Positions 1 to 7,472 of a stretch of 14,693 nucleotides of DNA are shown here, piece by piece. Numbering within the stretch: the stretch's first letter is position 1; the number at the start of each line of letters is the position of its first letter. The notes under the pieces are model-generated. The model did no database searches. It saw only the letters and a program-made list of their open reading frames with translations, and had not been told where the DNA came from. The translations under genes were made by a program, and so were the position numbers. This stretch comes from Leptospiraceae bacterium UBA2033 (GTDB lineage Bacteria > Spirochaetota > Leptospiria > Leptospirales > Leptospiraceae): positions 1-14,693 of the forward strand of contig DDBL01000091.1 in NCBI GenBank assembly GCA_002333425.1. Reading direction: 5' to 3'.

Positions 1-2
1 TA

Positions 3-128
3 CCGCCTGTTCCTGTTCCTGTTCCTGTTCCTGTTCCTGTTCCTGTTCCTGTTCCTGTTCCTGTTCCTGTTCCTGTTCCTGTTCCTGTTCCCGTTCCTGT
101 TCCCGTTCCTGTTATTGAACTGGTGTAG
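3..128 (+). CDS. C-terminal end of a protein with a Pro-Val repeat tail (partial)
   Basis: Reading from position 3, the plus strand is open from the window edge to TAG at 126-128. It encodes a run of Pro-Val dipeptides followed by a short tail, Ile-Glu-Leu-Val. The start lies outside the window, so family and size are unknown. Pro-Val repeats are extended, low-complexity linkers, typical of surface or periplasm-spanning segments. The CCT and CCC proline codons alternate only at the array's 3' end. The gene would converge with the caspase gene, whose stop is at 239; the 110 bp between them hold no clear terminator hairpin. A tandem array of this unit is also open by chance in other frames, so coding is plausible but not proven. 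Confidence 0.4.
   Translation, partial: PPVPVPVPVPVPVPVPVPVPVPVPVPVPVPVPVPVPVIELV
10..111. repeat. TTCCTG hexanucleotide tandem array
   Basis: Seventeen contiguous 6-bp units fill this stretch: 13 perfect TTCCTG units (10-87), then TTCCCG, TTCCTG, TTCCCG and TTCCTG. The unit just before (4-9, CGCCTG) is a degenerate copy. Variant units occur only at the two ends, and the perfect core is the part expected to slip during replication. The unit length is a multiple of three, so gain or loss of units would not shift a reading frame. In the plus-strand frame starting at position 3 the array encodes alternating Pro-Val. Confidence 0.97.
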
Positions 129-238
129 TCATAGAATATTTTAAGGAAAAGAATTTTTGTATCAGGGACTTGTTTACAGGAAAAAAGTAAGTTTACAATC
201 CAGAAAATGAATAAGCCAAAATATGTTTTCGCTTGCAT

Positions 239-1519
239 TTAAAAACTCCATTCGGTCGTTATGCGAAACCTTTGTTCGTACTGACTAGAATAGGTTTTGT
301 AATTTCCTGAGTCAATTTTCATGTTAAAATTATTACTACCAAACCACTGTTGTTTTTCAAACCCTGCATCCCAAAGATTCCAAAGATACAAAACTGCCAG
401 CAAGTCAAATCCCAATTCCAAGTTCCTTGCTTGTGCAATTAACGCATTACGGTGATTTTCCGCTTCTTGAAATAAAACCAAATCAACTGCATCTAAAACT
501 TTTGGACTAGAAAACAGAAGAAGATTTTGACAAAGATAATATTCGTTTTCCGTTCTTTCATAGATATTATTTCTTGTATAAAGATAAAATCCACCAGCCA
601 AAAAAGAAGAAAAGAAAAACAGCGAATTCACTTTGTGTTCTTTGCCCCATTGCCCAAACCCAGGAATAATAGCTGACTTACCTATCGTTTGCCACGAAAT
701 TCCTGAATCGAGGTAAGATATATTTTGTACTGCTGTTGAGAATTGATACCACTGTGGAGTTTGCCTTCCATCTGTAATTTTTTTTACATTCTCAGAAACG
801 TAATCTCTAACTTCATCAGAGCTAATAATCCAATTTTTGTTTGTGTCAGCTTTTCCTTTTAATGCCTCTAGCAGATAATGAGTATAAACTCCTTGTTTGA
901 ACTTAGGACTTTCTTCGCTAAATCCGCTATTACTCGTAGAATAAAAAATGGACTTAAATAAGCCATTTCCAGCTTGGATAGTCGCACTAAACCCGACCAC
1001 TCGATTTTCTGTATAACGACAGGCATCTAACAGTAACATATATCTCTCTGCTTTTGTATCGAGTTTTCGTAAGATTTCTTTTAATTCTAATTTTTCAGGT
1101 TTCCCTTCCTGAGTTGTGGTAGCTAGCGATTCACCCGTACCATGTCCAGAAAAGAAAATGATTACAAAATCATTCTCGTTCATTTTCGATAATACAGAAT
1201 CTAATTGTTTTAAAATATTACTTTTGGAGGGAAATATTTCGTCATTAGAATTTTGATCTGATAGTAAAATCACATCTATCGGTTTAACAAATATCATACC
1301 TTGTTTTTGTTTATTATCATCTCGAAATCCACGTTCGTTCATCACATCAGCAAACTTCTCTGCGTCACTTGCGGCAAATCGTAAATTACCGTAAGGCAAG
1401 GGATAAGAATTTATACCAATGGATATTACATAGGTTTTACCAAATTCCGACTCTGCGAAAACTGGAAAAACCAAAAGAATTAGACAAAGTAATTTAGTGT
1501 ATTTGATTAACATAGTCAT
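239..1519 (-). CDS. exported caspase-like (C14) protease with DUF5683-like tail
   Basis: Predicted to cleave proteins after specific residues using a Cys-His dyad. Residues 1-22 form a signal peptide (Lys6, Lys9, hydrophobic core, cleavage near VFA/ES), so the protein should act in the periplasm or envelope. The caspase-like fold covers about 27-260: the first strand with ISIGINSY, His126 in FFSGHGTG, Cys167 in LLLDACRY, and a later GRQTPQW segment typical of prokaryotic caspase homologues. From about 275 comes a DUF5683-like region starting SAIIPGFGQWG, followed by hydrophobic segments, which would anchor the protein in a membrane. It is the last gene of the operon and its start lies 26 bp inside the upstream M48 gene. 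ATG at 1519 is used; ATG at 1513 (residue 3) is an alternative. No strong Shine-Dalgarno precedes either, which fits translational coupling. The protease call is solid from motifs; the substrate is unknown. Confidence 0.9.
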   Translation of the reverse strand: MTMLIKYTKLLCLILLVFPVFAESEFGKTYVISIGINSYPLPYGNLRFAASDAEKFADVMNERGFRDDNKQKQGMIFVKPIDVILLSDQNSNDEIFPSKSNILKQLDSVLSKMNENDFVIIFFSGHGTGESLATTTQEGKPEKLELKEILRKLDTKAERYMLLLDACRYTENRVVGFSATIQAGNGLFKSIFYSTSNSGFSEESPKFKQGVYTHYLLEALKGKADTNKNWIISSDEVRDYVSENVKKITDGRQTPQWYQFSTAVQNISYLDSGISWQTIGKSAIIPGFGQWGKEHKVNSLFFFSSFLAGGFYLYTRNNIYERTENEYYLCQNLLLFSSPKVLDAVDLVLFQEAENHRNALIAQARNLELGFDLLAVLYLWNLWDAGFEKQQWFGSNNFNMKIDSGNYKTYSSQYEQRFRITTEWSF

Positions 1520-3026
1520 TCAAGTAAATAACCCAAGGGGAAGGTTTTGCTCCGAGTGAAAAATAATATTTCTGCATTTTTTTTAATTCAGATTTGGCAT
1601 CTGGGTTTAATGTTTTTGTATACATTTTCATAAATGTAAAATTTGAGATCGCGATAGAACGATAGTTTTCTTCTTGTTCGACATTACCTTTTGTTTGCTC
1701 TAATTGAAAAGAAACATTCTCCAATCTTTCGCCTATCGTTTTTTTTACATTTTCTCTGTCCATCTCTGACATTTCAGACCAAAAACTTTTTTGGGCTTCG
1801 AATATTTTTCCATTTAGAAAAAATACAATTCCTAGGTTATTCAATATTTTGCGCGATTTCTTTTTTTTAAATGCTTCTATTGCCAGATCCAAAGACCGTT
1901 TTCGATTTGCTTCTAAAGGTGAATAAGTAAGAAGTAGAGAATAATTAGAAATAAACCCTGGATCATTATCTTTTATTTTTTCAAAAATTTCTTCGTATAA
2001 ACTAATTGTCTTCTGGTAGAGTTTAGAATCTCGTTGTATTTCAAAGGGAGTTTTAAATGTGTTAAACTCTTCCGAGTCACTAAAAAGTGGTTGGTCAATG
2101 ATCGGAATAAACTTCAAATCTTTCATCCCAGAGGTATATATCCAGTATCTGTGATACGCCGTGGCTTTTGCCCGCTTTAATTCTAAGTTGTTTGGAAATT
2201 TTTTGCTATGATTTTCTATTAGGTTGATGGCTAGTTTAAGTTCCTCAATGCTCGATCCTTTAGCAATTAAGTGAAATGCTAACTCTAGCTCCTTTAAAGT
2301 TTTATATCCCTCCCGTTCGGTTATATGATAAAAGCGTTCATTTGGGGAAGGATGTGAAGATGTATAATAGTCAATTCTATTGAAGGTATCTGTATTTTTT
2401 TCTTGGTTAGTTTTCTTTAGAATTTTCAAAGGAAGTAAAATTAGATTCGGATTCTTACCATTACGTGCTAAGATACTTTGGGCATATAGATCTGCTGAAA
2501 GCTCTCTTTCTCTTTTGTAAAGCAAAATTTTTTCATAGAATTCGTCCCGCGGCAAATGCTTATGCTCTTCTATTTTATTTTTTAAAAGAAAATAGTCATC
2601 TTGAAAATAATGAGCTAACTCATGAGCAATGATGGGAAGAATTAAAACTTTTCGACATTCACTTAGATTTTTACAGGTCTTTAATTCTGAGAAACTAGAA
2701 GCTAAATTTATACTTTCATTTTCTAATGTATCCAAAGTAGCAGTATTGATGAAAAATTGATTCTTAGGAAAGAATGCCACATTAAAACTATCTTTTCTTA
2801 AAATAAAGACTTCGAAATTTGTGTTGTTGATTAGATCTTGAAAAACCGAGTGAATGACTGATTGCCAATTTTTATAATCAACGATAACACCCTTCGAATT
2901 ATTTTTATATTCCTCAGCCGTCAAAATAACATTATCCACTTGGTCTAAGTAGTAAAATGATCGATGTGATGAAGTATCACATGAAAAAATTACTAAAAAA
3001 GTAAAAGTCCAAAGAAATGCTTTCAT
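1494..3026 (-). CDS. M48-type zinc metalloprotease lipoprotein
   Basis: A 510-residue putative membrane-attached zinc endopeptidase. Residues 1-16 end in LVIFSC, a spirochaete-style lipobox with Cys16 as the lipidated residue. The zinc site is His135-Glu136-x-x-His139 (IIAHELAHYF), with Glu175 in ELSAD as the likely third ligand; SHPSPNER near 225 matches the HPS-type segment of M48 proteases (Oma1/BepA-like). The remaining ~270 residues are helical with TPR-like stretches (for example KKILNNLGIVFFLNGKIFEAQKSF, about 390-415, quoted here only as a region), as in BepA, where a TPR part binds substrates or partners. Known M48 lipoproteins act in envelope quality control; the role here is inferred. 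The start overlaps the upstream stop as ATGA, and AAAGAG sits directly before the ATG, so it probably relies on translational coupling. Confidence 0.88.
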   Translation of the reverse strand: MKAFLWTFTFLVIFSCDTSSHRSFYYLDQVDNVILTAEEYKNNSKGVIVDYKNWQSVIHSVFQDLINNTNFEVFILRKDSFNVAFFPKNQFFINTATLDTLENESINLASSFSELKTCKNLSECRKVLILPIIAHELAHYFQDDYFLLKNKIEEHKHLPRDEFYEKILLYKRERELSADLYAQSILARNGKNPNLILLPLKILKKTNQEKNTDTFNRIDYYTSSHPSPNERFYHITEREGYKTLKELELAFHLIAKGSSIEELKLAINLIENHSKKFPNNLELKRAKATAYHRYWIYTSGMKDLKFIPIIDQPLFSDSEEFNTFKTPFEIQRDSKLYQKTISLYEEIFEKIKDNDPGFISNYSLLLTYSPLEANRKRSLDLAIEAFKKKKSRKILNNLGIVFFLNGKIFEAQKSFWSEMSEMDRENVKKTIGERLENVSFQLEQTKGNVEQEENYRSIAISNFTFMKMYTKTLNPDAKSELKKMQKYYFSLGAKPSPWVIYLNDYVNQIH

Positions 3027-3709
3027 CTCTTTTTATATACTGCTATTTTCAAATAAGAAAATATTCCTATAAGACTTATAAAAATGGAAAAGGAAATTGG
3101 AAATAAAGATTCAGACCCTGTTACACCATAATAATTCCATGTTAAAAAAATGGAAAAACTCAGAAATAAATAGGAAATAGAACGATATTTAATTTTTCCT
3201 AATTTAGAAAGAAAAAATGAAGACACTAAGAATACTAAAACGGGAATAGAAATAATCACTAAAATCATTTCCACCGTTAAACCATTCCAATCATTAACTG
3301 TTGCAACGGAAAAAAGAAATGGATCTGATTTTGTGTAAATCTTTATGTCTTGGTACAAGGATGCAAGAAAAGTTTTATAGATCATCCATGGGTTAATGGC
3401 AAAAAGTAATAGTGCGGCAATTTTATCGAGGACAAATTCTAGATTGAAAGGATAATTATCATTTTCCGCAATATTATGAATATTTAACTCCTTTCGTAAT
3501 ATTTCGAAATGTTTCTTCGCTATTTTATCAAGCTCCAAATCATTTTTTACTTCGAGTGTTAATATTTCTTCCTCCTCAGCCTTGTAAAAGAACTTCTCTC
3601 TTAGTTCATGATTAGTTAAAAGTTTTTTTGTCTCATCGAAAGCTGTTGGATTTTCTTCTTGAAACGTTTTAGGAGAAAAAGTGAGTCGAATTAAATTTAA
3701 GATATTCAT
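3023..3709 (-). CDS. four-helix membrane protein of unknown family; candidate anti-sigma factor
   Basis: No family is recognised. From the ATG at 3709 it has 228 residues: a charged, Glu/Lys-rich N-terminal region of about 90 residues, then four hydrophobic segments near residues 96-116, 145-167, 176-195 and 202-224, and a basic end (YKKR). A soluble N-terminal part followed by membrane helices, encoded immediately after an ECF sigma factor, is the layout of membrane anti-sigma factors, but the His-x3-Cys-x2-Cys zinc motif of the ZAS class is absent and four helices are more than usual. ATG 3709 is preferred over an in-frame TTG at 3724 because AAGAG lies 4 nt before it; it leaves a 7-nt gap from the sigma stop. 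The downstream M48 gene overlaps it by 4 bp. Function is inference. Confidence 0.8.
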   Translation of the reverse strand: MNILNLIRLTFSPKTFQEENPTAFDETKKLLTNHELREKFFYKAEEEEILTLEVKNDLELDKIAKKHFEILRKELNIHNIAENDNYPFNLEFVLDKIAALLLFAINPWMIYKTFLASLYQDIKIYTKSDPFLFSVATVNDWNGLTVEMILVIISIPVLVFLVSSFFLSKLGKIKYRSISYLFLSFSIFLTWNYYGVTGSESLFPISFSIFISLIGIFSYLKIAVYKKR

Positions 3710-3716
3710 GTTGCTC

Positions 3717-4373
3717 TTATTCAAATCCTTTTGATTTTAAACAACTTGCCATTTGTTTTTCAGCTTGTTCTTTTATGTAATTAACCCGGTGTTTCTTGAT
3801 TTGCATTTCAGTTGCAAGTTTACTAAGTCTTTTGTCTTCGAAAAAAATTCCATTAATAATTCTCTTGCTTTTTTCGGATAGTAAGTTCATACAATGAAAA
3901 ATCTCAGCTAGAATTTCTGTGCGTAATATGTATTTGCCTCCGTCCCAAGATTCTGATTTAAATTTTTCGAAATTATACTCTAAGTCTACATACTTATCTG
4001 AATAGAATCGAGAAGTAAAGTTTTTGAACCATGTATTAGAAATTGTATTCATAAATGCACGTACAGACTTTTGGATCTGACGTTCTCTTGGATTTTGGTG
4101 TGAACAAAAATTTTTGACAGCTAAAAAAGTTTCGTTCGCAACTGAAACGGCAATTTCTTCACAAGTAAGGGAATCAAATCTCATGAGTTCGCATTTTTTA
4201 TAACTCGCTCTAAAGATATAATTGTAAACGGACTGTGTAAGAATATACTTCCAATCCTCTTTTTCTAAAACACCCGTCCAGTTAAGCCACCTATCATGTG
4301 GGTAAGTTGGAAAGTAGGTTCTCGGTTGTGACTTGCTCGTCAAAAATTCATGGAGTCTATTAGATAATGGCAT
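3717..4373 (-). CDS. ECF-type sigma-70 family factor
   Basis: A 218-residue protein resembling group 4 (ECF) sigma factors, which direct RNA polymerase to a small regulon. Numbering from the TTG at 4379, a sigma-2-like part spans about 41-128, with ANETFLAVKNF standing where ECF factors have a DLVQETF-type motif, and a sigma-4-like helix-turn-helix lies at about 165-215 (LSEKSKRIINGIFFEDKRL, then LATEMQIKKHRVNYI). Both regions diverge from typical ECF proteins, so the call depends on layout as well as motifs. It is the first gene of the operon. The start is ambiguous: ATG at 4373 has AGG 10 nt upstream; TTG at 4379 would sit 4 nt from it. Sigma factors of this type often control their own operon, but I could not identify such a promoter upstream. 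A non-sigma HTH regulator is the alternative. Confidence 0.8.
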   Translation of the reverse strand: MPLSNRLHEFLTSKSQPRTYFPTYPHDRWLNWTGVLEKEDWKYILTQSVYNYIFRASYKKCELMRFDSLTCEEIAVSVANETFLAVKNFCSHQNPRERQIQKSVRAFMNTISNTWFKNFTSRFYSDKYVDLEYNFEKFKSESWDGGKYILRTEILAEIFHCMNLLSEKSKRIINGIFFEDKRLSKLATEMQIKKHRVNYIKEQAEKQMASCLKSKGFE

Positions 4374-4673
4374 ATTCAAAGAGCCTTTTTTTCAATTTAC
4401 CCCTAGAAATAAGGAGATTTACCATAAACTACAGAATAAAATAACCTCTGAGTAAAATGCAATAAATTAAAATAGTTTTTCCTCTGTAACCCGCTAACAA
4501 GGGGAAAATCATTTTTTTATTTCCTATAACAAAGAAAAATCAGAAACAACCATAGCTCGCCCAATGTCATTAAGATAAGAATGTTTCATCACGCGACACG
4601 GATGGAAGAAAGGCTATCGGACAATTCTTTTTAATCACAGCGTTTACAGAGAAAAGAACCAATATGGATAAAA
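4374..4673. other. intergenic region upstream of the sigma operon
   Basis: These 300 bp separate the sigma-factor start from the stop of the cyclic-nucleotide-binding gene; both genes run on the minus strand. The region should carry the operon promoter. I compared it with sigma-70 and ECF (GGAAC-type -35) patterns and found only weak matches. No strong hairpin with a T-run was seen for ending transcription of the upstream gene. A short open stretch at 4581-4634 on the plus strand lacks a ribosome binding site and is not called. Confidence 0.6.
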
Positions 4674-5870
4674 TTAATTTTTACGTTTACCCTCTTTGTA
4701 GTAATGAACTAATCTATCAAGTAAAGCCAGATCGGAACAAATAAGAGTCTCCCCATCTAAGTGAATGAATTTATTATTAGTCATAAATTTCATAATTAAA
4801 TTCGTGTCGCGGTCAGTAAGACCTAACATTTTAAGTAAGTCAAAGAGTCCAATTTGAAAATTATAATCTGCTTTCGGCGCTATTTTGACTCGATTTTTTT
4901 CTACTAGAGTAAGAAGCATATCAGCGATTCGACCGTTGATGTCTTCAATCATTGCATTTGCAATTTTTTTGTAAGCATTCCATACCCTTTCTGATAAAAC
5001 AGTTATGATCTTACTCATGAGCTGTGGTTGGGTCTGCACCATCGTTTCAAAATTTGCTTTGTTTATGGCAAGTAAATCAACATCTTCCATGGCAATAGCT
5101 GAGGCAGAGCGTGGTTTGTTATCTAACAAAGCCATTTCGCCAAATATATCACCCGGTTTCATAATATTTAGGAGAACATCATTATCTTTAATAATTTTGG
5201 TAATTTTCACTTTTCCTTTTTGTAAAATAAATAAGTCATAACCTGGTTCATTTTCACTAAAAATCATTTGGTTTGCAGTATAATTACGATTAGCCCCAAC
5301 TACACTTTCCATTATTAGTGGTTTGTTGAGCATTTTTAATTTTTCTTTTGCTTTGTTTGTAAATTCACCTTTAGGAACGTATTTCAAGTAACTTTGGTAT
5401 AAATAGATTGCGCTATCCATGTTCCCTTGTGTAAAATAATTTTCAGCCATTGAAAATAACAAACTCAAATCTTCGTCACCTGAAACTTTGGAGCCTATTG
5501 TTTTATTACTTTGTCCTTGATCAAACTCACGTAATTTTTTGGAAAAAAATCGTATGATTTTCATGGCGAGTGCCGCATTTTTTTGGATTAATTCTCCGAA
5601 ACGATTTTGTCCCACTGCGATTAGGGTGACGTTTGTGATAGCTATGGCAGACTCGATTTGTGGATACTGGCTCATAGCTGAGATAACACCAAAAAAGTCA
5701 CCGGGTCCGATGACTTCGCTAGATTTTTCATTTGCTACAGGAAAGGTTCTTTTTAGATTTACTTTTCCATCTTTGATGATAAAGAACTGAGTTGATGGTT
5801 TTCTTTCTCCTTCAAGAGTGATATACGATCCGGGAGAAAAATTAACGATTTTAAAGAGGGAATTATCCAT
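4674..5870 (-). CDS. cyclic-nucleotide-binding protein with two CNB domains
   Basis: A 398-residue soluble sensor with two CRP-like cyclic-nucleotide-binding domains (about 5-115 and 195-305), separated by a short TPR-like helical segment (135-180). The second domain keeps the phosphate-binding cassette: FGEMALL with Glu245 and KPRSASA with Arg254, so it probably binds cAMP or cGMP. In the first domain the matching positions are FGVISAM and QIESA; both the Glu and the Arg are lost, so it is likely a structural or degenerate copy. The C-terminal 90 residues resemble a CRP/FNR winged helix but without a clear recognition helix, so DNA binding is uncertain. ATG at 5870 has AAGG 6 nt upstream. 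It is divergent from the ceramidase-like gene. Confidence 0.9.
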   Translation of the reverse strand: MDNSLFKIVNFSPGSYITLEGERKPSTQFFIIKDGKVNLKRTFPVANEKSSEVIGPGDFFGVISAMSQYPQIESAIAITNVTLIAVGQNRFGELIQKNAALAMKIIRFFSKKLREFDQGQSNKTIGSKVSGDEDLSLLFSMAENYFTQGNMDSAIYLYQSYLKYVPKGEFTNKAKEKLKMLNKPLIMESVVGANRNYTANQMIFSENEPGYDLFILQKGKVKITKIIKDNDVLLNIMKPGDIFGEMALLDNKPRSASAIAMEDVDLLAINKANFETMVQTQPQLMSKIITVLSERVWNAYKKIANAMIEDINGRIADMLLTLVEKNRVKIAPKADYNFQIGLFDLLKMLGLTDRDTNLIMKFMTNNKFIHLDGETLICSDLALLDRLVHYYKEGKRKN

Positions 5871-5950
5871 GCGATACCTTACTTAACTGTAAACTATTCT
5901 GGCATAAATTTTACAATCAAAACTTTTACTTACCCAAACTCATCTAACTT

Positions 5951-5979
5951 TTTACTGTTTAAAATTTGTAGGATAAAAT
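5951..5979 (+). promoter_or_regulatory. candidate sigma-70 promoter for the ceramidase-like gene
   Basis: TTTACT (5951-5956) and TAAAAT (5974-5979) are separated by 17 nt. The -10 matches five of six consensus positions and the -35 four. Transcription would begin near 5986, about 40 nt before the start codon. It lies in the shared divergent region. AT-rich DNA produces such matches by chance, hence moderate confidence. Confidence 0.35.
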
Positions 5980-6024
5980 TTAGTTATCATTGTTTTTTTA
6001 GTATAGGTATGAGAAATTTGAACC

Positions 6025-6753
6025 ATGACGATTGAAACTCTTCCTACAAATTGTCCGTGGTCAGATTTTTTACCTCCTACCATTCAATTCTGTGAAAAAA
6101 ATCTCTGTTCGTTTATTACAACACCTTCTAATACTTTTTCTAATCTTGCCTATATCGTCATTGGTATCTATTTGCTTTTAAAGAAGAAAGACGAGTCAAG
6201 TTCTCTGCAATTAAAATTAATACCTATTTCTGCCATACTGACTGGAGTGGCATCGTTTTTGTATCATGCAAGTTTTACATTGTTCTTTCAGTTTTTTGAT
6301 CTTTCGGCAATGTATCTTTTTTCTTCCTTGTTAATCGTTCTAAATTGGAAAAGGCTTAGAGGTGGGAGTGATAGGAATTTACTTTTGAGCTTTATTGGTT
6401 TAGTTTTTTCATCTATGGTAGCTCTTTATATTTTCAAGAAAATTGGAATTTATATTTTCGCCTTACACCTGTTAATCGCAATTTTTTTAGAGCTGAAAAT
6501 TTTTTTAAAAAAGAAAAGACAGGAACACAAAGTAGATGTTTATTTTTTTCCGTATTATAAAAATTTTATTCTATCCATCCTTTTTTTCGGTGTAGCCTTT
6601 GGAATTTGGATTCTGGATTATAAAAGGATTGTCTGTAACCCAGACAATCATATTTTACAAGGACATGCAATCTGGCATATACTTACTGCACTTTGTTATC
6701 TTTTTTTATATAAGTTTTATTCAGATTTGAAAAATGAGCAAACTTACCATTAG
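6025..6753 (+). CDS. ceramidase-like membrane hydrolase (CREST superfamily)
   Basis: A 242-residue polytopic membrane protein, length and layout matching alkaline ceramidases, which cut the amide bond of ceramides with a zinc site inside the membrane. The family signature is present in order: FCEKN near 22-26, NTFSNLAY (36-43), Ser77-x3-His81 (SFLYHAS), Asp92 (FFDLSAMY) and His214-x3-His218 (HAIWH). These correspond to the catalytic Ser, Asp and three zinc-binding His of CREST proteins. About seven hydrophobic segments are visible. The substrate in a spirochaete is not known; ceramide-like or other long-chain amide lipids are possible. ATG at 6025 has no strong Shine-Dalgarno. The gene converges on msrA, with 8 bp between the stop codons. 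Confidence 0.85.
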   Translation: MTIETLPTNCPWSDFLPPTIQFCEKNLCSFITTPSNTFSNLAYIVIGIYLLLKKKDESSSLQLKLIPISAILTGVASFLYHASFTLFFQFFDLSAMYLFSSLLIVLNWKRLRGGSDRNLLLSFIGLVFSSMVALYIFKKIGIYIFALHLLIAIFLELKIFLKKKRQEHKVDVYFFPYYKNFILSILFFGVAFGIWILDYKRIVCNPDNHILQGHAIWHILTALCYLFLYKFYSDLKNEQTYH

Positions 6754-6761
6754 GCGCTTCA

Positions 6762-7271
6762 TTATCCGAATACTTTTTTATATTTTTCCACTTTAGGTTT
6801 TACTACATAGGCACAGTAAGAATTATAAGGATTATTCTTAAAATAGTTTTGATGGTAGTCTTCTGCTGGATAAAAAATTTCCAAAGGAAAGATTTCTGTC
6901 ACGATGGGGTTTTTCCAATTAGCCGCAATTGAAGACTTTGTCTTTTCAGCTATTTCTTTTTGTGACTGGTTGTGATAGAGAATAATCGAACGATATTGTG
7001 TACCTTCGTCGTTGCCCTGTCGATTGGGAGTGGTGGGATCATGAATTGTCCAAAAAATTTCCAAAAGTTTTTCAAAAGAGATTATATTCGGATCAAATTC
7101 TATTTGAACTACCTCTGCATGTCCGGTTGTTTCTTCACATACTTCTTTATAGGTGGGATTTTTTTTCTGCCCACCTGCATAACCAGATGTAACCGATTTT
7201 ACACCTTCGACTAATTGAAATACTGCTTCTAAACACCAAAAACATCCGCCGCCAATTGTAGCCAGTTCCAT
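6762..7271 (-). CDS. msrA: peptide-methionine (S)-S-oxide reductase
   Basis: MsrA reduces the S form of methionine sulfoxide in free amino acid and proteins, repairing oxidative damage in the cytoplasm using thioredoxin. The 169-residue length is normal. The catalytic motif GGCFWC is at residues 8-13, with Cys10 the catalytic cysteine; Cys13, Cys45 and Cys153 (NSYCAYV) are further cysteines, Cys153 being the best placed for a resolving role. Other family blocks are visible: TSGYAGG, TTGHAEVVQ, FWTIHDPT, GNDEGTQYRS and AEDYHQNYF. ATG at 7271 has a strong AGGAG 5 nt upstream. It is a single-gene unit; no convincing promoter was found before it. No msrB is fused or adjacent. Confidence 0.97.
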   Translation of the reverse strand: MELATIGGGCFWCLEAVFQLVEGVKSVTSGYAGGQKKNPTYKEVCEETTGHAEVVQIEFDPNIISFEKLLEIFWTIHDPTTPNRQGNDEGTQYRSIILYHNQSQKEIAEKTKSSIAANWKNPIVTEIFPLEIFYPAEDYHQNYFKNNPYNSYCAYVVKPKVEKYKKVFG

Positions 7272-7406
7272 ACATACTCCTTTATTAATAAACTTAGAAA
7301 CCGTAGATTATTCGGCAAGAGTTTTTATATTCATCCTATTAGATGTCTTTGGGTAGATTCCACCTTAGTCGTTTGGTTGTGTGGATCATTTTCCTTAAAT
7401 AATTTC

Positions 7407-7435
7407 TTGACATGATTTCTGCTTTAGATTATATT
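7407..7435 (+). promoter_or_regulatory. near-consensus sigma-70 promoter for the TPR lipoprotein
   Basis: TTGACA (7407-7412) is a perfect -35 and TATATT (7430-7435) a five-of-six -10, with a 17-nt spacer. Transcription would start near 7442, giving a leader of about 30 nt that includes the AAGGA ribosome binding site. It is the best promoter match in the window. Confidence 0.75.
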
Positions 7436-7472
7436 CTCCGATTCTAAAACTCTTTTTTTCAAGGACTACTCT

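Noticed and set aside
4581..4634. Small plus-strand ORF of 17 codons upstream of the sigma operon
   Set aside because: No ribosome binding site, no recognisable pattern, and length is expected by chance.
5005..5790. Plus-strand open frames inside the cyclic-nucleotide-binding gene
   Set aside because: They are antisense shadows of a gene with clear domain motifs.
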